This document shows, in pieces, positions 25,520-34,468 of a DNA stretch of 64,000 bases. The DNA is from Nonomuraea angiospora (GTDB taxonomy: Bacteria > Actinomycetota > Actinomycetes > Streptosporangiales > Streptosporangiaceae): NCBI RefSeq assembly GCF_014873145.1, contig NZ_JADBEK010000001.1:8618001-8682000 (forward strand), written 5' to 3'. The translations under genes and the position numbers were made by a program. Position 1 is the first letter of the stretch; each line of letters begins with the position of its first letter. The notes beneath the pieces were generated by a model. That model made no database searches and was not told the origin of the DNA. It saw only the letters and a program-made list of their open reading frames with translations.

Positions 25520-25872
25520 TCTTCCTCCAGCTCCGTAAGGGCTCTGCGCAGGATCTCCGCCTCCGAGCCCGACACGGCCTGGGCGAAGCGAGTCAGGGCG
25601 GCCGATCGGTCGCCCGTCATGTCCAAGGCTTCCAGCATAAGCTCGGCGATGTACGCGTCGCGGCTTTCGGCCGGTTCATATCTCCATGCGCGCCCGTCCC
25701 GAGTGCGCTCGAGGAAGCCCTTGCGGGTGAGGCGGTCGAGCACGGTCATGACCGTGGTGGGGGCAAGGTCGCGGTCGGCGATGAGCCTGCCGACCTCGCG
25801 GGCGGTCAGCGCGCCGTTCTCCGCCCAGAGGATGTCCATGATGCTGCGCTCAAGCTCGCCAAGACCCTTCAC
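25516..25872 (-). CDS. BlaI/MecI/CopY-family repressor
   Basis: 118 residues. Winged helix at 1-75 (LGELERSIMDILWAENGALTAREV, TVMTVLDRLTRKGFLERTRDGRAWRY) and a dimerisation helix at the end. The CopY-type CxC pairs are absent. Coupled with the M56 peptidase gene by a 4-bp overlap and divergent from a copper-type operon with an 83-bp spacer, which makes that operon a plausible target. The spacer contains CTCTACAACCTGTCGAG, loosely like the TACA-TGTA BlaI box. Confidence 0.87.
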   Translation of the reverse strand: MKGLGELERSIMDILWAENGALTAREVGRLIADRDLAPTTVMTVLDRLTRKGFLERTRDGRAWRYEPAESRDAYIAELMLEALDMTGDRSAALTRFAQAVSGSEAEILRRALTELEEE

Positions 25873-25955
25873 GCCCTTCAGGGTAGCTCTACAACCTGTC
25901 GAGCTGGCATTCGGGGAGTGTGAACCGTGTCTCCGTGTCGTGCGTATCTCCGTGC

Positions 25956-26450
25956 ATGCGTTGGAGTACAGCGGTTGTTGCCCTGCTCGGTCTGGTGCTG
26001 GCGGCCGGGTGCGCGGCCTCGGCGGACAGCACGTCGACCCACGTTCAGGCGGACGTGGCCTTCAGCCAGGAGATGATCACGCATCATCAGCAGACGATCC
26101 AGCTCGCCGAGGTGGCGGCCAAGAGCGGAAAGTCCCCGTATGTCCGTGACCTGAGCACCAAGCTCATCGCGGAGGAGAAGGCGGACATCGACATGATGAC
26201 GTCGTGGCTGGAGTCCTGGAAGGAGACGGTGCCGCCGGAGCCGACCGACCGGATGGGCTCGGAGCTGAAGGCCGGCGCCGGCTTCGACAAGGAGTGGCTG
26301 ACGGCGCTGTCGGGGCATCTGGAGCACGGCGTGATGATGGCCGAGACCGTCAAGAAGTCGGGCAAGCACGGGCCCACGCTCGAGCTGGCAGACAAGATCA
26401 TCACGGCTCAGAAGGCGGAGCTGGCCGAGATCGCCAAGCAAGCGGGCTGA
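25956..26450 (+). CDS. DUF305 lipoprotein (copper resistance type)
   Basis: 164 residues from the ATG at 25956; a GTG at 25920 in frame would add 12 residues. Signal peptide with lipobox LAAGC. The DUF305 domain has ITHHQQTIQLAEVA and HLEHGVMMAE, with the His and Met residues typical of the fold. DUF305 proteins often accompany copper genes; here a CopD-CtaG fusion starts 3 bp after the stop. Confidence 0.85.
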   Translation: MRWSTAVVALLGLVLAAGCAASADSTSTHVQADVAFSQEMITHHQQTIQLAEVAAKSGKSPYVRDLSTKLIAEEKADIDMMTSWLESWKETVPPEPTDRMGSELKAGAGFDKEWLTALSGHLEHGVMMAETVKKSGKHGPTLELADKIITAQKAELAEIAKQAG

Positions 26451-26453
26451 CCC

Positions 26454-28205
26454 GTGGCCAGGGCGTTCCCGCTGGTCGCGGAGGGCAGGCCGGCCAGGGC
26501 CTACGCCGGCGCGGCGGTGGCGGCCGGCGTCGTGGTGCTGGTCGTCGTCCTGCGGTTCGGCGGGGCCATCAAGCCGGAGCTGCCCGGGCTGCCCACGGCC
26601 GGGCCGTTCACCGAGTGGGGGCTGCCGCTGGCCCGGTTCTGCTTCGACGTGTGCGCGGTCGGTTGCGTCGGAACGCTCACCGCCGCCCTCCTGGCCCCCG
26701 CCTCCTCGCCCGAGTCCCGCTCCTGCCGCCGCGCGGCCGGCTGGTGGGCGCTCGGCTGGGCCCTGGCGACGGCGCTCAGCTACGTGCTCACCCTGTCCAA
26801 CCTCATCCCGCTGCCCGCCGGCGACCTGCTCGCCTCGCCCGATCTGCTGGAGTTCGGCACCTCCATCCTGCAGACCCAGGCCCTGCTCGTGGTGCTGGCC
26901 GCCACCGTCGTCGCGGGCCTCACCTGGCGGCTGCCCGCGGCGGTCCGGCTGGCGGTCGCCGTGTTCGGGCTGCTGCCGCCCGCCTACGTCGGGCATGCCG
27001 CCTCCGCGGGCGACCACGACATCGCCGTCTCCGCCCTCATGTCGCACCTGGTGTCGGTCTCGGTCTGGGTCGGCGGCCTGGTGGCGGTGCTCGTCCACTT
27101 CCGCCGGTCCCCGGAGCTGCTGGCGGTGCTGCCCAGGTTCAGCGCGCTCGCCCTGTGCTGCTTCGCCGCCGTGGCCCTCTCGGGCGTGGCCAGTGCCTGG
27201 GTACGGCTCAGCGCCCCTTCCGACCTCTGGCAGAGCGCGTACGGGCAGCTCCTGCTGGCCAAGACCGCCGCCCTCGTGCTCCTGGGCCTGTTCGGCTGGA
27301 CTCACCGCCGCCGCACGGTCGCGGGCATCGCCGACCGGTCCGTACGCCGGACCTTCGTCCGCCTGGCCACCGGCGAGGTGATCGTGATGGCGGCGGCCGT
27401 CGGGCTGGCCATCGGCCTGTCCCGCACGCCGCCACCGCCCGGCGGCGGCGGCCACGACCAGTCCGCCCTGGAATACGCGCTCGCCCCCTTCACCCCGGGC
27501 GCGCTGATCACCGAGATCCGCCTGGACCCGACCCTCCTGATCCTCCTGATGCTGCCCGCGGTCGCCTACGCGGTCAGCGCGCGCAGGGCCGCCTCCTGGC
27601 CCGCCGGCCGCGCGATCGCCTGGTACGCGGGACTGGCGCTGACGGCACTGGTGCTGCTCGGCGGCGTCGGGAGCTACGCGCGGACGATGCTGTCGGTCCA
27701 TTCGGTCCAGCACACGGTGCTCACCGTCGTCGCCCCGCTCCTGCTCTGCCTGGGCGCCCCGTTCACCGTCCCGGGCCGGTTCCGGTTCCTGGCACATCCC
27801 GCCGTCTACTTCGGGGCGTTCGTCCTCCTCTACGGCACGCCCTGGTTGTCGTGGTCGCTGTCCGGCTACGCCCCACACCTGCTCACCGAGCTCCTGTTCT
27901 TCGGCCTCGGCCTGCTGGTGTTCGGCGTCCTGACCGGGGCGGACCCGGTGGCGGGGGGCGAGCGCGCCCGCCTGCTGGCGGCCGTGACCCTGACCCACCT
28001 CGCCGTCGGGACGTACCTGCTGCTCGCGCCCCCGGTCGCGGCCGACTGGATCTCCCTCGCGGCCCCGTCCGGCGCCCCCGGCGTCCTCGCCGACCAGCGC
28101 CTGGCCGGTGCCGTGATCATGCTCCTGCCGCTGCCCGCGCTCGTCCTGCCGGCCGTGCGCACGGCCGGCAGAGGGACCGCGGCGCTGGCGCGGGGCGGCC
28201 GTTGA
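26454..28205 (+). CDS. CopD-CtaG (cytochrome c oxidase assembly) membrane fusion
   Basis: 583 residues, about 13-14 TM helices. The first half (1-300) is CopD-like, with conserved HxH/His-Met positions such as AYVGHAASAGDHDIA; the second half (330-583) is a caa3_CtaG domain with SVHSVQHTVLTVVAPLLLCLGAPFT. Fusions of these domains are known in actinomycetes and are linked to copper entry and Cu delivery to cytochrome oxidase. GTG start 3 bp after the DUF305 gene. Copper supply is the likely function of the operon. Confidence 0.85.
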   Translation: MARAFPLVAEGRPARAYAGAAVAAGVVVLVVVLRFGGAIKPELPGLPTAGPFTEWGLPLARFCFDVCAVGCVGTLTAALLAPASSPESRSCRRAAGWWALGWALATALSYVLTLSNLIPLPAGDLLASPDLLEFGTSILQTQALLVVLAATVVAGLTWRLPAAVRLAVAVFGLLPPAYVGHAASAGDHDIAVSALMSHLVSVSVWVGGLVAVLVHFRRSPELLAVLPRFSALALCCFAAVALSGVASAWVRLSAPSDLWQSAYGQLLLAKTAALVLLGLFGWTHRRRTVAGIADRSVRRTFVRLATGEVIVMAAAVGLAIGLSRTPPPPGGGGHDQSALEYALAPFTPGALITEIRLDPTLLILLMLPAVAYAVSARRAASWPAGRAIAWYAGLALTALVLLGGVGSYARTMLSVHSVQHTVLTVVAPLLLCLGAPFTVPGRFRFLAHPAVYFGAFVLLYGTPWLSWSLSGYAPHLLTELLFFGLGLLVFGVLTGADPVAGGERARLLAAVTLTHLAVGTYLLLAPPVAADWISLAAPSGAPGVLADQRLAGAVIMLLPLPALVLPAVRTAGRGTAALARGGR

Positions 28206-28221
28206 TGCCAACCTCGGTGAG

Positions 28222-28725
28222 ATGCGCATCACTTTGGTGAAAGGCGACATCACCGAGCAATCGGCGGACGCGGTCGTGAACGCCGCCAACTCCTCCCTCA
28301 TGGGCGGCGGAGGCGTGGACGGCGCCATTCACCGCCGTGGCGGCCCGGAGATCCTCGAGGAGTGCCGGAAGCTGCGTGCCGGCCACTACGGCAAGGGGCT
28401 GCCCACCGGACAGGCGGTCGCGACGACGGCCGGGCGCATGCCCGCGAAGTGGGTGATCCACACGGTCGGGCCGGTGTACTCCATGTCGGTGGACCGTTCG
28501 GAGCTGCTGGCCTCCTGCTACCGGGAGTCGCTGCGGGTGGCCGACTCCCTGGAGGCCAGGTCGGTGGCCTTCCCCGCGATCTCGACCGGGATCTACGGCT
28601 GGCCCATGGACGACGCCGCGCGGATCGCCCTGGACACGGTCCGGCAGGCGGACACGTCCGTGGAGGACGTCCGCTTCGTGCTGTTCGACAGCGCGGCCTA
28701 CGCCGTGTTCGAGGCGCGGCTCTGA
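28222..28725 (+). CDS. Macrodomain ADP-ribose hydrolase (O-acetyl-ADP-ribose deacetylase)
   Basis: 167 residues, a complete macrodomain: VKGDITEQSADAVVNAANSS (catalytic Asn in NAANS), GGGVDGAIHRRGG and AFPAISTGIYGWP. It removes acetyl or ADP-ribose groups from ADP-ribosylated substrates. It begins 17 bp behind CopD-CtaG. Its last 28 bp overlap the 3' end of the methyltransferase on the other strand. Confidence 0.9.
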   Translation: MRITLVKGDITEQSADAVVNAANSSLMGGGGVDGAIHRRGGPEILEECRKLRAGHYGKGLPTGQAVATTAGRMPAKWVIHTVGPVYSMSVDRSELLASCYRESLRVADSLEARSVAFPAISTGIYGWPMDDAARIALDTVRQADTSVEDVRFVLFDSAAYAVFEARL

Positions 28726-29546
28726 GCGCGGGGATCCACCGCCGAGAACGGGAGGGTCAGCTCGCCGAGCCGCCACCGGGCCGGGCCGCCCAACGGCGGC
28801 CGCCTGACGACGGGCCAGGCGCCCGACAGCGCGCGCACGGAGGCCAGCCACCGCTGCCGCAGCCCATGGACCCCGTACGGCGCGCTCACCGCCCAGGCGT
28901 GGTCGAAGTCGCTCAGGAACGCATGAATCCGCTCGCCCGGCACATTCCGGTGGATGAGGGTCTTCGGCAGCCGGTCGGCCAGATCAGAAGGCCGCTCGAA
29001 GGCATCGAAACGGGCCGAGAACGTGATCGTCTGGGGCCCTTCCGGAGACAGCCCCACCCAGACCGCGCGCCGCCCGTTCTCGGACGAGGTCCCCTCGACC
29101 AGGACACCGCCGGGGGCCAGCCGGTCTCTGAGCACGTCCCAGTAGTGCCACGCCTCGGCCTCGCCGTACTGCCTGAGGACGTTGAAGGCCCGCACCAGCG
29201 TCGGCGGGCGCGGGACGGGCAGCTCGAAGCCGCCCAGCCGGAAGCTCAGGCCCTCCCGCTCGTACGGCTTGGCCACCGCCACCCTCGCCGGGTCGATCTC
29301 GATCCCGACCACCTCGACGGCGGGAGCCACCCGGCGCAGGCGGGTGAACAGCTCCAGCGTCGTGGTGTGCGACGCGCCGTACCCGAGATCCACCACGAGG
29401 GGGCGCTCGGCGGCCCGCAGCAGCCGGCCGTGCGCGGCGGCGATCCACCGGTCGGCGCGCCGCAGCCGGTTGTGCCCGGTCGTGCCCCTGGTGATGGCGC
29501 CGACCGGTCTGCCCCCCGCCTTGGCGGCCCCGGCCGGTCTAGCCAC
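28698..29546 (-). CDS. SAM-dependent methyltransferase-like protein
   Basis: 282 residues. Rossmann-like core with LVVDLGYGASHTTTLELF (motif I region) and VEVVGIEIDPARVAVA (motif II), as in class I methyltransferases; the usual GxGxG is only GYG. N-terminal region rich in Ala/Arg. The substrate is unknown. It overlaps the SDR gene by 8 bp and shares 28 bp with the macrodomain gene, tail to tail. Confidence 0.7.
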   Translation of the reverse strand: MARPAGAAKAGGRPVGAITRGTTGHNRLRRADRWIAAAHGRLLRAAERPLVVDLGYGASHTTTLELFTRLRRVAPAVEVVGIEIDPARVAVAKPYEREGLSFRLGGFELPVPRPPTLVRAFNVLRQYGEAEAWHYWDVLRDRLAPGGVLVEGTSSENGRRAVWVGLSPEGPQTITFSARFDAFERPSDLADRLPKTLIHRNVPGERIHAFLSDFDHAWAVSAPYGVHGLRQRWLASVRALSGAWPVVRRPPLGGPARWRLGELTLPFSAVDPRAQSRASNTA

Positions 29547-30291
29547 TGATGCGGTGCACCCTGTGCTGGGCGGCCTGGGCCCGCGGGCGGATGATCATGC
29601 GGTCGATGTTCACGTGGGCGGGGCGGGTCACGCACCAGGCGATCGCGTCGGCCACGTCCTCGGAGGTCAGCGGGCCGGGCACGCCCTCGTAGACGCGCGC
29701 CGCGGCCGTCTCGTCCCCGCGGAACCGGGTGACCGCGAACCCCTCGCTCTGCACCATGCCCGGCGCGATCTCCACGATCCGCACCGGCTGGCCGACCAGC
29801 TCCAGGCGGAGCGTCTCGACCATCGACTTCTGCGCGTGCTTGGCCGCGACGTAGCCGCCGCCGCCCTCGTACGCCACCAGGCCCGCCGTAGAGGTCACCA
29901 TCACCAGCACGCCGTCGCCGGACTCGACGAGCCTGGGCACGAGCGCCTTGGTCATGCGCAGCGAGCCGAGCACGTTGACGTCGTACATCTGCTGCCAGTC
30001 GTCCAGGTGCCCCTCCGCGACCGTTTCGAGGCCGAGGGCGCCACCGGCGTTGTTGACCAGCACGTCGCACCGTTCGAGCGAGGCCGCCAGCGCGTCGACC
30101 GACTCCTGGGAGGTCACGTCCAGCGTCACCGGCCTGATCGAGGGCACCTCCGCGGCGAGCTTGTCGAGCCGCTCGCGCCGCCGCGCGCCCGCCACCACCT
30201 CGAAACCCTCGGCGGCGAGCCGCCGTGCGGTCGCCTCCCCGATCCCGCTGCTCGCCCCGGTCACCACAGCCGTTCTCCGCATGCCCCTCAT
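29539..30291 (-). CDS. Short-chain dehydrogenase/reductase
   Basis: 250 residues. Cofactor motif TGASSGIG (9-16, preceded by AVV), NNAGG, active-site pattern TSTAGL...YVAAKHAQ, and DVT for the adenine-binding turn. NADP-type because of GARRRER. The ATG could be at 30291 or at the internal Met (30282). Substrate unknown. First gene of a leftward pair with the methyltransferase; the spacer to mshA (113 bp) is divergent. Confidence 0.88.
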   Translation of the reverse strand: MRGMRRTAVVTGASSGIGEATARRLAAEGFEVVAGARRRERLDKLAAEVPSIRPVTLDVTSQESVDALAASLERCDVLVNNAGGALGLETVAEGHLDDWQQMYDVNVLGSLRMTKALVPRLVESGDGVLVMVTSTAGLVAYEGGGGYVAAKHAQKSMVETLRLELVGQPVRIVEIAPGMVQSEGFAVTRFRGDETAAARVYEGVPGPLTSEDVADAIAWCVTRPAHVNIDRMIIRPRAQAAQHRVHRISG

Positions 30292-30404
30292 CCTGCCAGC
30301 CCTGCTGGGGACGTTGACGACCGCCCTAAATACCCAGTTATGACCATGTGTCGGGAATGTCGCAAAATTCTGGATGGTTGTAAGCCGTCTGGAGGTGGTG
30401 TCGA

Positions 30405-31682
30405 GTGAGGCGACGACGGGTCAGCCGGGTCGCGACCATCAGCATGCACACATCGCCCCTGGACCAGCCCGGAACGGGCGACGCCGGAGGCATGAACGTG
30501 TACATCGTGGAGTCGGCCAAGCGGCTGGCTCACCTCGGCGTGGAAGTGGAGATCTTCACCCGGGCCACCGCCCGCGATCTCCCGCCCGTGACCGAACTCG
30601 CCCCAGGCGTCCTCGTCCGCCACCTCACCGCGGGACCGTACGAGGAGATGGAGCGCAGCGAGCTCCCGAGCCAGCTCTGCGCCTTCCTGTCCGGGGTGCT
30701 GCGGACCGAGGCCATGTACGACCCGGGCCGCTACGACGTCATCCACTCCCACTACTGGCTCTCCGGCCAGGTCGGCTGGCTGGCCAAGGAGCGCTGGGGC
30801 GTGCCGCTCGTGCACACCATGCACACCATGGCCAAGGTCAAGAACCTCCTGCTCGCCCAGGGCGACAAGCCGGAGCCCAAGGCCCGCGTGGTCGGCGAGG
30901 AGCAGGTCGTGCAGGTCGCCGACCGCCTCGTGGCCAACACCGTCGACGAGGCGCGCGAGCTGATCGACCTGTACGGCGCCGTCGAGGAGCGCGTCGCCGT
31001 CGTGAACCCCGGCGTCAACCTCACCGTCTTCCAGCCCGCCTCCCAGGGCGCCGCGCGACGGCGGCTCGGCCTGCCGCAGGACGCGCACGTCCTGCTCTTC
31101 GTGGGCCGCATCCAGCCGCTCAAGGCCCCCGACGTGCTGCTGCGCGCCGCCTCCAGGATGCTCATCGACGACCCGTCGCTGCGCGAGCGCCTGGTCGTGG
31201 TCTGCGTCGGCGGGCCCTCGGGCAACGGCCTGGCCAGGCCGTCCCTGCTCACCGAACTGGCCGCCGAACTCGGCATCCCGGACGTCGTCCGCCTCGTGCC
31301 CCCGGCCCCGCAGGAGGAGCTGGCCGACTGGTACCGGGCGGCCTCGGTGACGGTCGTGCCCTCGTACAGCGAGTCGTTCGGCCTCGTCGCCCTGGAGTCC
31401 CAGGCCTGCGGCACGCCCGTGGCGGCCGCCGCCGTGGGCGGGCTGCGCACCGCCGTGCGGGACGGGGTGTCGGGCCTCCTCGTGGACGGCCACGACCCGG
31501 CGCAGTGGGCGCAGGCGCTGCGCCGCTTCCTCGTCTCGCCGCGCTGGCGCGACTCGATGTCGGCGGGCGCCCGCACGCACGCGGCGGCCTTCGGCTGGCA
31601 GGCGACCGCGTCCCGCCTGGTGGACGTGTACGCGGGCGCCATCGCGAACCTCCACAAAACGCCCATCGCCCTGAACTTCTAG
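30405..31682 (+). CDS. mshA: D-inositol-3-phosphate glycosyltransferase (mycothiol)
   Basis: 425 residues. GT-B glycosyltransferase with the MshA phrases [42 protein letters not shown] and [19 protein letters not shown]. It forms GlcNAc-inositol phosphate, the first step in mycothiol synthesis, in the cytoplasm. The GTG at 30405 follows GGAGGTGG. Heads the conserved order mshA-ybjN-gpmA-phoU-senX3-regX3. Confidence 0.94.
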   Translation: MRRRRVSRVATISMHTSPLDQPGTGDAGGMNVYIVESAKRLAHLGVEVEIFTRATARDLPPVTELAPGVLVRHLTAGPYEEMERSELPSQLCAFLSGVLRTEAMYDPGRYDVIHSHYWLSGQVGWLAKERWGVPLVHTMHTMAKVKNLLLAQGDKPEPKARVVGEEQVVQVADRLVANTVDEARELIDLYGAVEERVAVVNPGVNLTVFQPASQGAARRRLGLPQDAHVLLFVGRIQPLKAPDVLLRAASRMLIDDPSLRERLVVVCVGGPSGNGLARPSLLTELAAELGIPDVVRLVPPAPQEELADWYRAASVTVVPSYSESFGLVALESQACGTPVAAAAVGGLRTAVRDGVSGLLVDGHDPAQWAQALRRFLVSPRWRDSMSAGARTHAAAFGWQATASRLVDVYAGAIANLHKTPIALNF

Positions 31683-31731
31683 CTCTCTTCCAGCCCGACT
31701 TTTGTTCTGGGGGCCTTCTATCCTTGTCGGC

Positions 31732-32211
31732 ATGCGCGATGTCGTCGAAGCCGCGCTCAAGGCCGCGGACGTCACCTACGACGAGCCGCGGCCGGGCGCG
31801 TTCCTGGTCAAACTGCCCGGACAGCACAAGCTCGCCACCATGACGTGGCTGATCGTGGGGGAGCGGGCGCTGCACGTCGAGGCGTTCTTCTGCCGCCAGC
31901 CGGACGAGAACCACGCCGAGTTCTACCGCTGGCTGCTCGGCAAGAACGGCTCGATGTACGGCGTGCACTTCTCCCTCGACCCCGTGGGGGACGTCTACCT
32001 CGTGGGCCGGGTGCCGCCGGCCGCCGTCTCGGAGGCGGAGGTGGACCGGCTGCTGGGGTGCGTGCTGACGTACTCGGACGACTGGTTCGACCGGGCGCTG
32101 GAGCTGGGGTTCGCCTCGTCGATCAGGCGCGAGTGGGAATGGCGGGCCAAGCGCGGGGAGTCGCTGGCCAACCTGCAGGCGTTCGCCCGCTTCGCCGACC
32201 CGGACCGCTGA
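31732..32211 (+). CDS. YbjN-domain protein (type III chaperone-like)
   Basis: 159 residues; YbjN domain with [30 protein letters not shown] and [15 protein letters not shown]. Homologous to the mycobacterial gene between mshA and gpm1 (Rv0487 class). Fold resembles type III secretion chaperones; function unknown. ATG at 31732 is 50 bp after the mshA stop. Confidence 0.82.
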   Translation: MRDVVEAALKAADVTYDEPRPGAFLVKLPGQHKLATMTWLIVGERALHVEAFFCRQPDENHAEFYRWLLGKNGSMYGVHFSLDPVGDVYLVGRVPPAAVSEAEVDRLLGCVLTYSDDWFDRALELGFASSIRREWEWRAKRGESLANLQAFARFADPDR

Positions 32212-32234
32212 TCCCGGACCATAGGATTGGCGAT

Positions 32235-32978
32235 ATGGCGACTTTGGTGCTGCTTAGGCACGGCGAGAGTGACTGGAACGCGAAGGGCCTGTTCACCGGC
32301 TGGGTGGACGTGAGCCTCTCGGCCAAGGGTGAGGACGAGGCCCGCCGCGGCGGCAAGCTCCTCCAGGACGCCGGACTGCGCCCGGACATCGTCCACACCA
32401 GCCTGCTGACCCGGGCCATCCAGACGGCCCAGCTCGCGCTGGCGGAGGCCGACCTGCTCTGGCTGCCGGTGAAGCGGAGCTGGCGCCTCAACGAGCGCCA
32501 CTACGGCGCCCTCCAGGGCAAGAACAAGGCCCAGACGCGCGAGGAGTTCGGCGACGAGCAGTTCATGCTGTGGCGCCGCTCCTACGACGTGCCGCCGCCC
32601 CCGATCGCGGACGACGACGAGTTCTCCCAGGCCGGCGACCCCCGCTACGCCCTGCTTCCCCCGGAGCTCATGCCCCGTACGGAGTGCCTGAAGGACGTGG
32701 TCGACCGCATGCTCCCGTACTGGTACGACTCGATCGTCCCCGACCTGTCGGCCGGCCGCACGGTCCTGGTGGCCGCCCACGGCAACTCCCTGCGGGCCCT
32801 GGTCAAGCACCTGGACGGGGTCGGCGACGAGGAGATCGCGGGCCTCAACATCCCTACGGGGATTCCGCTGCTGTACGAGCTGGACTCCGACTTCCGGCCC
32901 CGGCGGCCGGGCGGCGAATACCTCGACCCGGACGCCGCCAAGGCCGCCATCGAAGCCGTCGCCAACCAGGGCCGCTGA
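32235..32978 (+). CDS. gpmA: 2,3-bisphosphoglycerate-dependent phosphoglycerate mutase
   Basis: 247 residues, full length. Catalytic phospho-His in [20 protein letters not shown] (His8 of RHGE), Arg/Glu in [14 protein letters not shown], second His in [14 protein letters not shown]. Interconverts 2- and 3-phosphoglycerate in glycolysis. It lies 23 bp after ybjN. Downstream, a hairpin-rich repeat and a 3.4-kb insertion separate it from phoU. Confidence 0.95.
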   Translation: MATLVLLRHGESDWNAKGLFTGWVDVSLSAKGEDEARRGGKLLQDAGLRPDIVHTSLLTRAIQTAQLALAEADLLWLPVKRSWRLNERHYGALQGKNKAQTREEFGDEQFMLWRRSYDVPPPPIADDDEFSQAGDPRYALLPPELMPRTECLKDVVDRMLPYWYDSIVPDLSAGRTVLVAAHGNSLRALVKHLDGVGDEEIAGLNIPTGIPLLYELDSDFRPRRPGGEYLDPDAAKAAIEAVANQGR

Positions 32979-33020
32979 CCCGGCCTTCCACCCGCGAGCG
33001 CTTCGCGCCCGGGGCCTGCC

Positions 33021-33199
33021 AGCAAGGCCCTCCACTCCGTGGCGCTTCGCGCTCGGGGTTCCACACAGCGCCTCACAGGGGGCTTTCGCCCCCTTCGACC
33101 CCCGAAAGGCGCGCTTCGCGCGAATGGGCTCAGGCTGTGTCGTGTGGGGGCACGCCCCCACACCCCCGGCGAGGGGACTCCAGTCCCCTCGCGCTCCCC
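33021..33199 (+). repeat. Hairpin-rich inverted repeat, copy A
   Basis: This copy matches the reverse complement of copy B (36612-36792) over about 180 bp with few differences. It is a string of hairpins: GGGGGC/GCCCCC with loop TTTC (33078-33093), a GCGCGC/GCGCG stem near 33110-33122, GTGTGGGGGC/GCCCCCACAC (33142-33163) and GCGAGGGGACT/AGTCCCCTCGC (33169-33192). No gene is seen in 32979-33358, which ends with the promoter and RBS of the next gene. Confidence 0.88.
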
Positions 33200-33358
33200 T
33201 GTCCTGGGCCCGCCCAGCATCGATGACGGGTTGCCCCTTGCTCCCGCGGACGCAAGGGCTTGACGTGCGGGAGCCTCGGCCCTGTCCCGGTCTGCTGAGT
33301 GGACGGGATCACGGACCCTTCACGGCGAGAGGTAGCGTGCCGGTAGGAGGGGACGGGC

Positions 33359-33634
33359 ATGAGCGAACATCGCGAGACGACCGGCCGATGCTATGCGTGC
33401 AAGCGCACATTCAGCTTCGACCCGAAAGAAGTCACCACTCTCCTGATCGACCCCGAGACCCGTATGCCGCCAGGGATCACGGTCCTGGGCTCTCTTCGGC
33501 CGGCCAAACCGGAAGCCGTGGCCAGGTCCGCCGACGAACCCATCTGCCCTGACTGCGTGACCAAGGCGCAGCAGTACAGCGAGGAGAGCGGATCGGGTCC
33601 TTCCTGGGGCAGCTGGCCGCCGAGCAGCAATTGA
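33359..33634 (+). CDS. Small zinc-ribbon protein, unknown function
   Basis: 91 residues. CYAC (11-14) and CPDC (about 63-66) form a likely zinc site with a linker of about 50 residues (LIDPETRMPPGITVLG). Ser/Gly/Pro-rich C-terminus. A strong ribosome site (TAGGAGGGGACGGGC) supports the ATG at 33359. First gene of the insert between gpmA and phoU. No function is suggested. Confidence 0.75.
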   Translation: MSEHRETTGRCYACKRTFSFDPKEVTTLLIDPETRMPPGITVLGSLRPAKPEAVARSADEPICPDCVTKAQQYSEESGSGPSWGSWPPSSN

Positions 33635-33718
33635 GCCCTCGTGGTTCGGTGCGGTGGGCCCATGGTCACCTCCGGCTTCGGGCCGCAGTGAAGACTTCGG
33701 ATGGAGAGATCTGACCCG

Positions 33719-34384
33719 ATGCCTATTACCGACCCGGCCGTCGAGCGGGCGATCCAGCTTCAGCTCCAGCGGGATCCGCCGTTCACCGAGCAGGATCTGG
33801 CCGCCGTGAAAGCGCTGGCCGTGCTGAGCGCGACCGACATCAGCGACGTGCCCCGGCTCACCGGGTTACGCGTGCTGCACCTGATCGGTTACGGCGGCCG
33901 CGACCTGAAACCACTGGCCGGCATGCCGATCACCCTGCTGGGGGTCAAGGTCAGCGCGGTGTCCGATCTGACGGTCGTCGCAGAGCTGCCCAGGCTCAGG
34001 AGATTGAGAGCGCGCAACAACGCGATAGCGGAGCTGGATGTGCTGGCCACGGACGGGCGTGATTTCCGGGAACTGGACCTGACCGGCAACCCATTGTCCG
34101 ATCACGCCTACCACGAAGTGGTGCCGGCGCTGCGCGAGCGGCTACCGCACCTGCGGGTGTCCGATGAGCGGGAGTGGCGGCTCCCTCGGCGGCTTCATGC
34201 GGCCGGCCTGCCGTTCGACTACTACCGCGACGACGAGGGCTACTGGCTGTGCCGGCCGGGGCTGGAGCACACCGCGTACCCGGACGCGGATCATCTGAAG
34301 ATCGAGCCCGACGAACTCGAAGAGCTCCTCGACCGCGACCCGTCCGAGATCCCCGAGCTGTTTCCCGTCTACGACACGTCCTGA
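33719..34384 (+). CDS. Leucine-rich-repeat-like protein
   Basis: About 221 residues from the ATG at 33719 (GGAGAG upstream); an ATG at 33701 in frame is possible. Residues 40-140 show LRR-like spacing (LTGLRVLHLIGYGG, LPRLRRLRARNNAIAELDVL, FRELDLTGNPLSDHAY), with about four or five repeats, then an acidic C-terminal region (DDEGYWLCRPGLEHT, DELEELLDRDPSEI). Probably a protein-binding scaffold. Unknown partner. Confidence 0.72.
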   Translation: MPITDPAVERAIQLQLQRDPPFTEQDLAAVKALAVLSATDISDVPRLTGLRVLHLIGYGGRDLKPLAGMPITLLGVKVSAVSDLTVVAELPRLRRLRARNNAIAELDVLATDGRDFRELDLTGNPLSDHAYHEVVPALRERLPHLRVSDEREWRLPRRLHAAGLPFDYYRDDEGYWLCRPGLEHTAYPDADHLKIEPDELEELLDRDPSEIPELFPVYDTS

Positions 34385-34468
34385 GCTCGTCCTCCGAGTG
34401 CTGACCGCGCTGTGGGTCGTGCGGCAGGGGAACCAACGTAGCGGCGGCGTTCCTCTGGAGAAGGCGCG

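Noticed and set aside
25878..28328. Leftward frame of 816 codons
   Set aside because: Antisense of the DUF305 and CopD-CtaG genes, which have clear motifs and starts; Gln/Arg/Gly-rich shadow.
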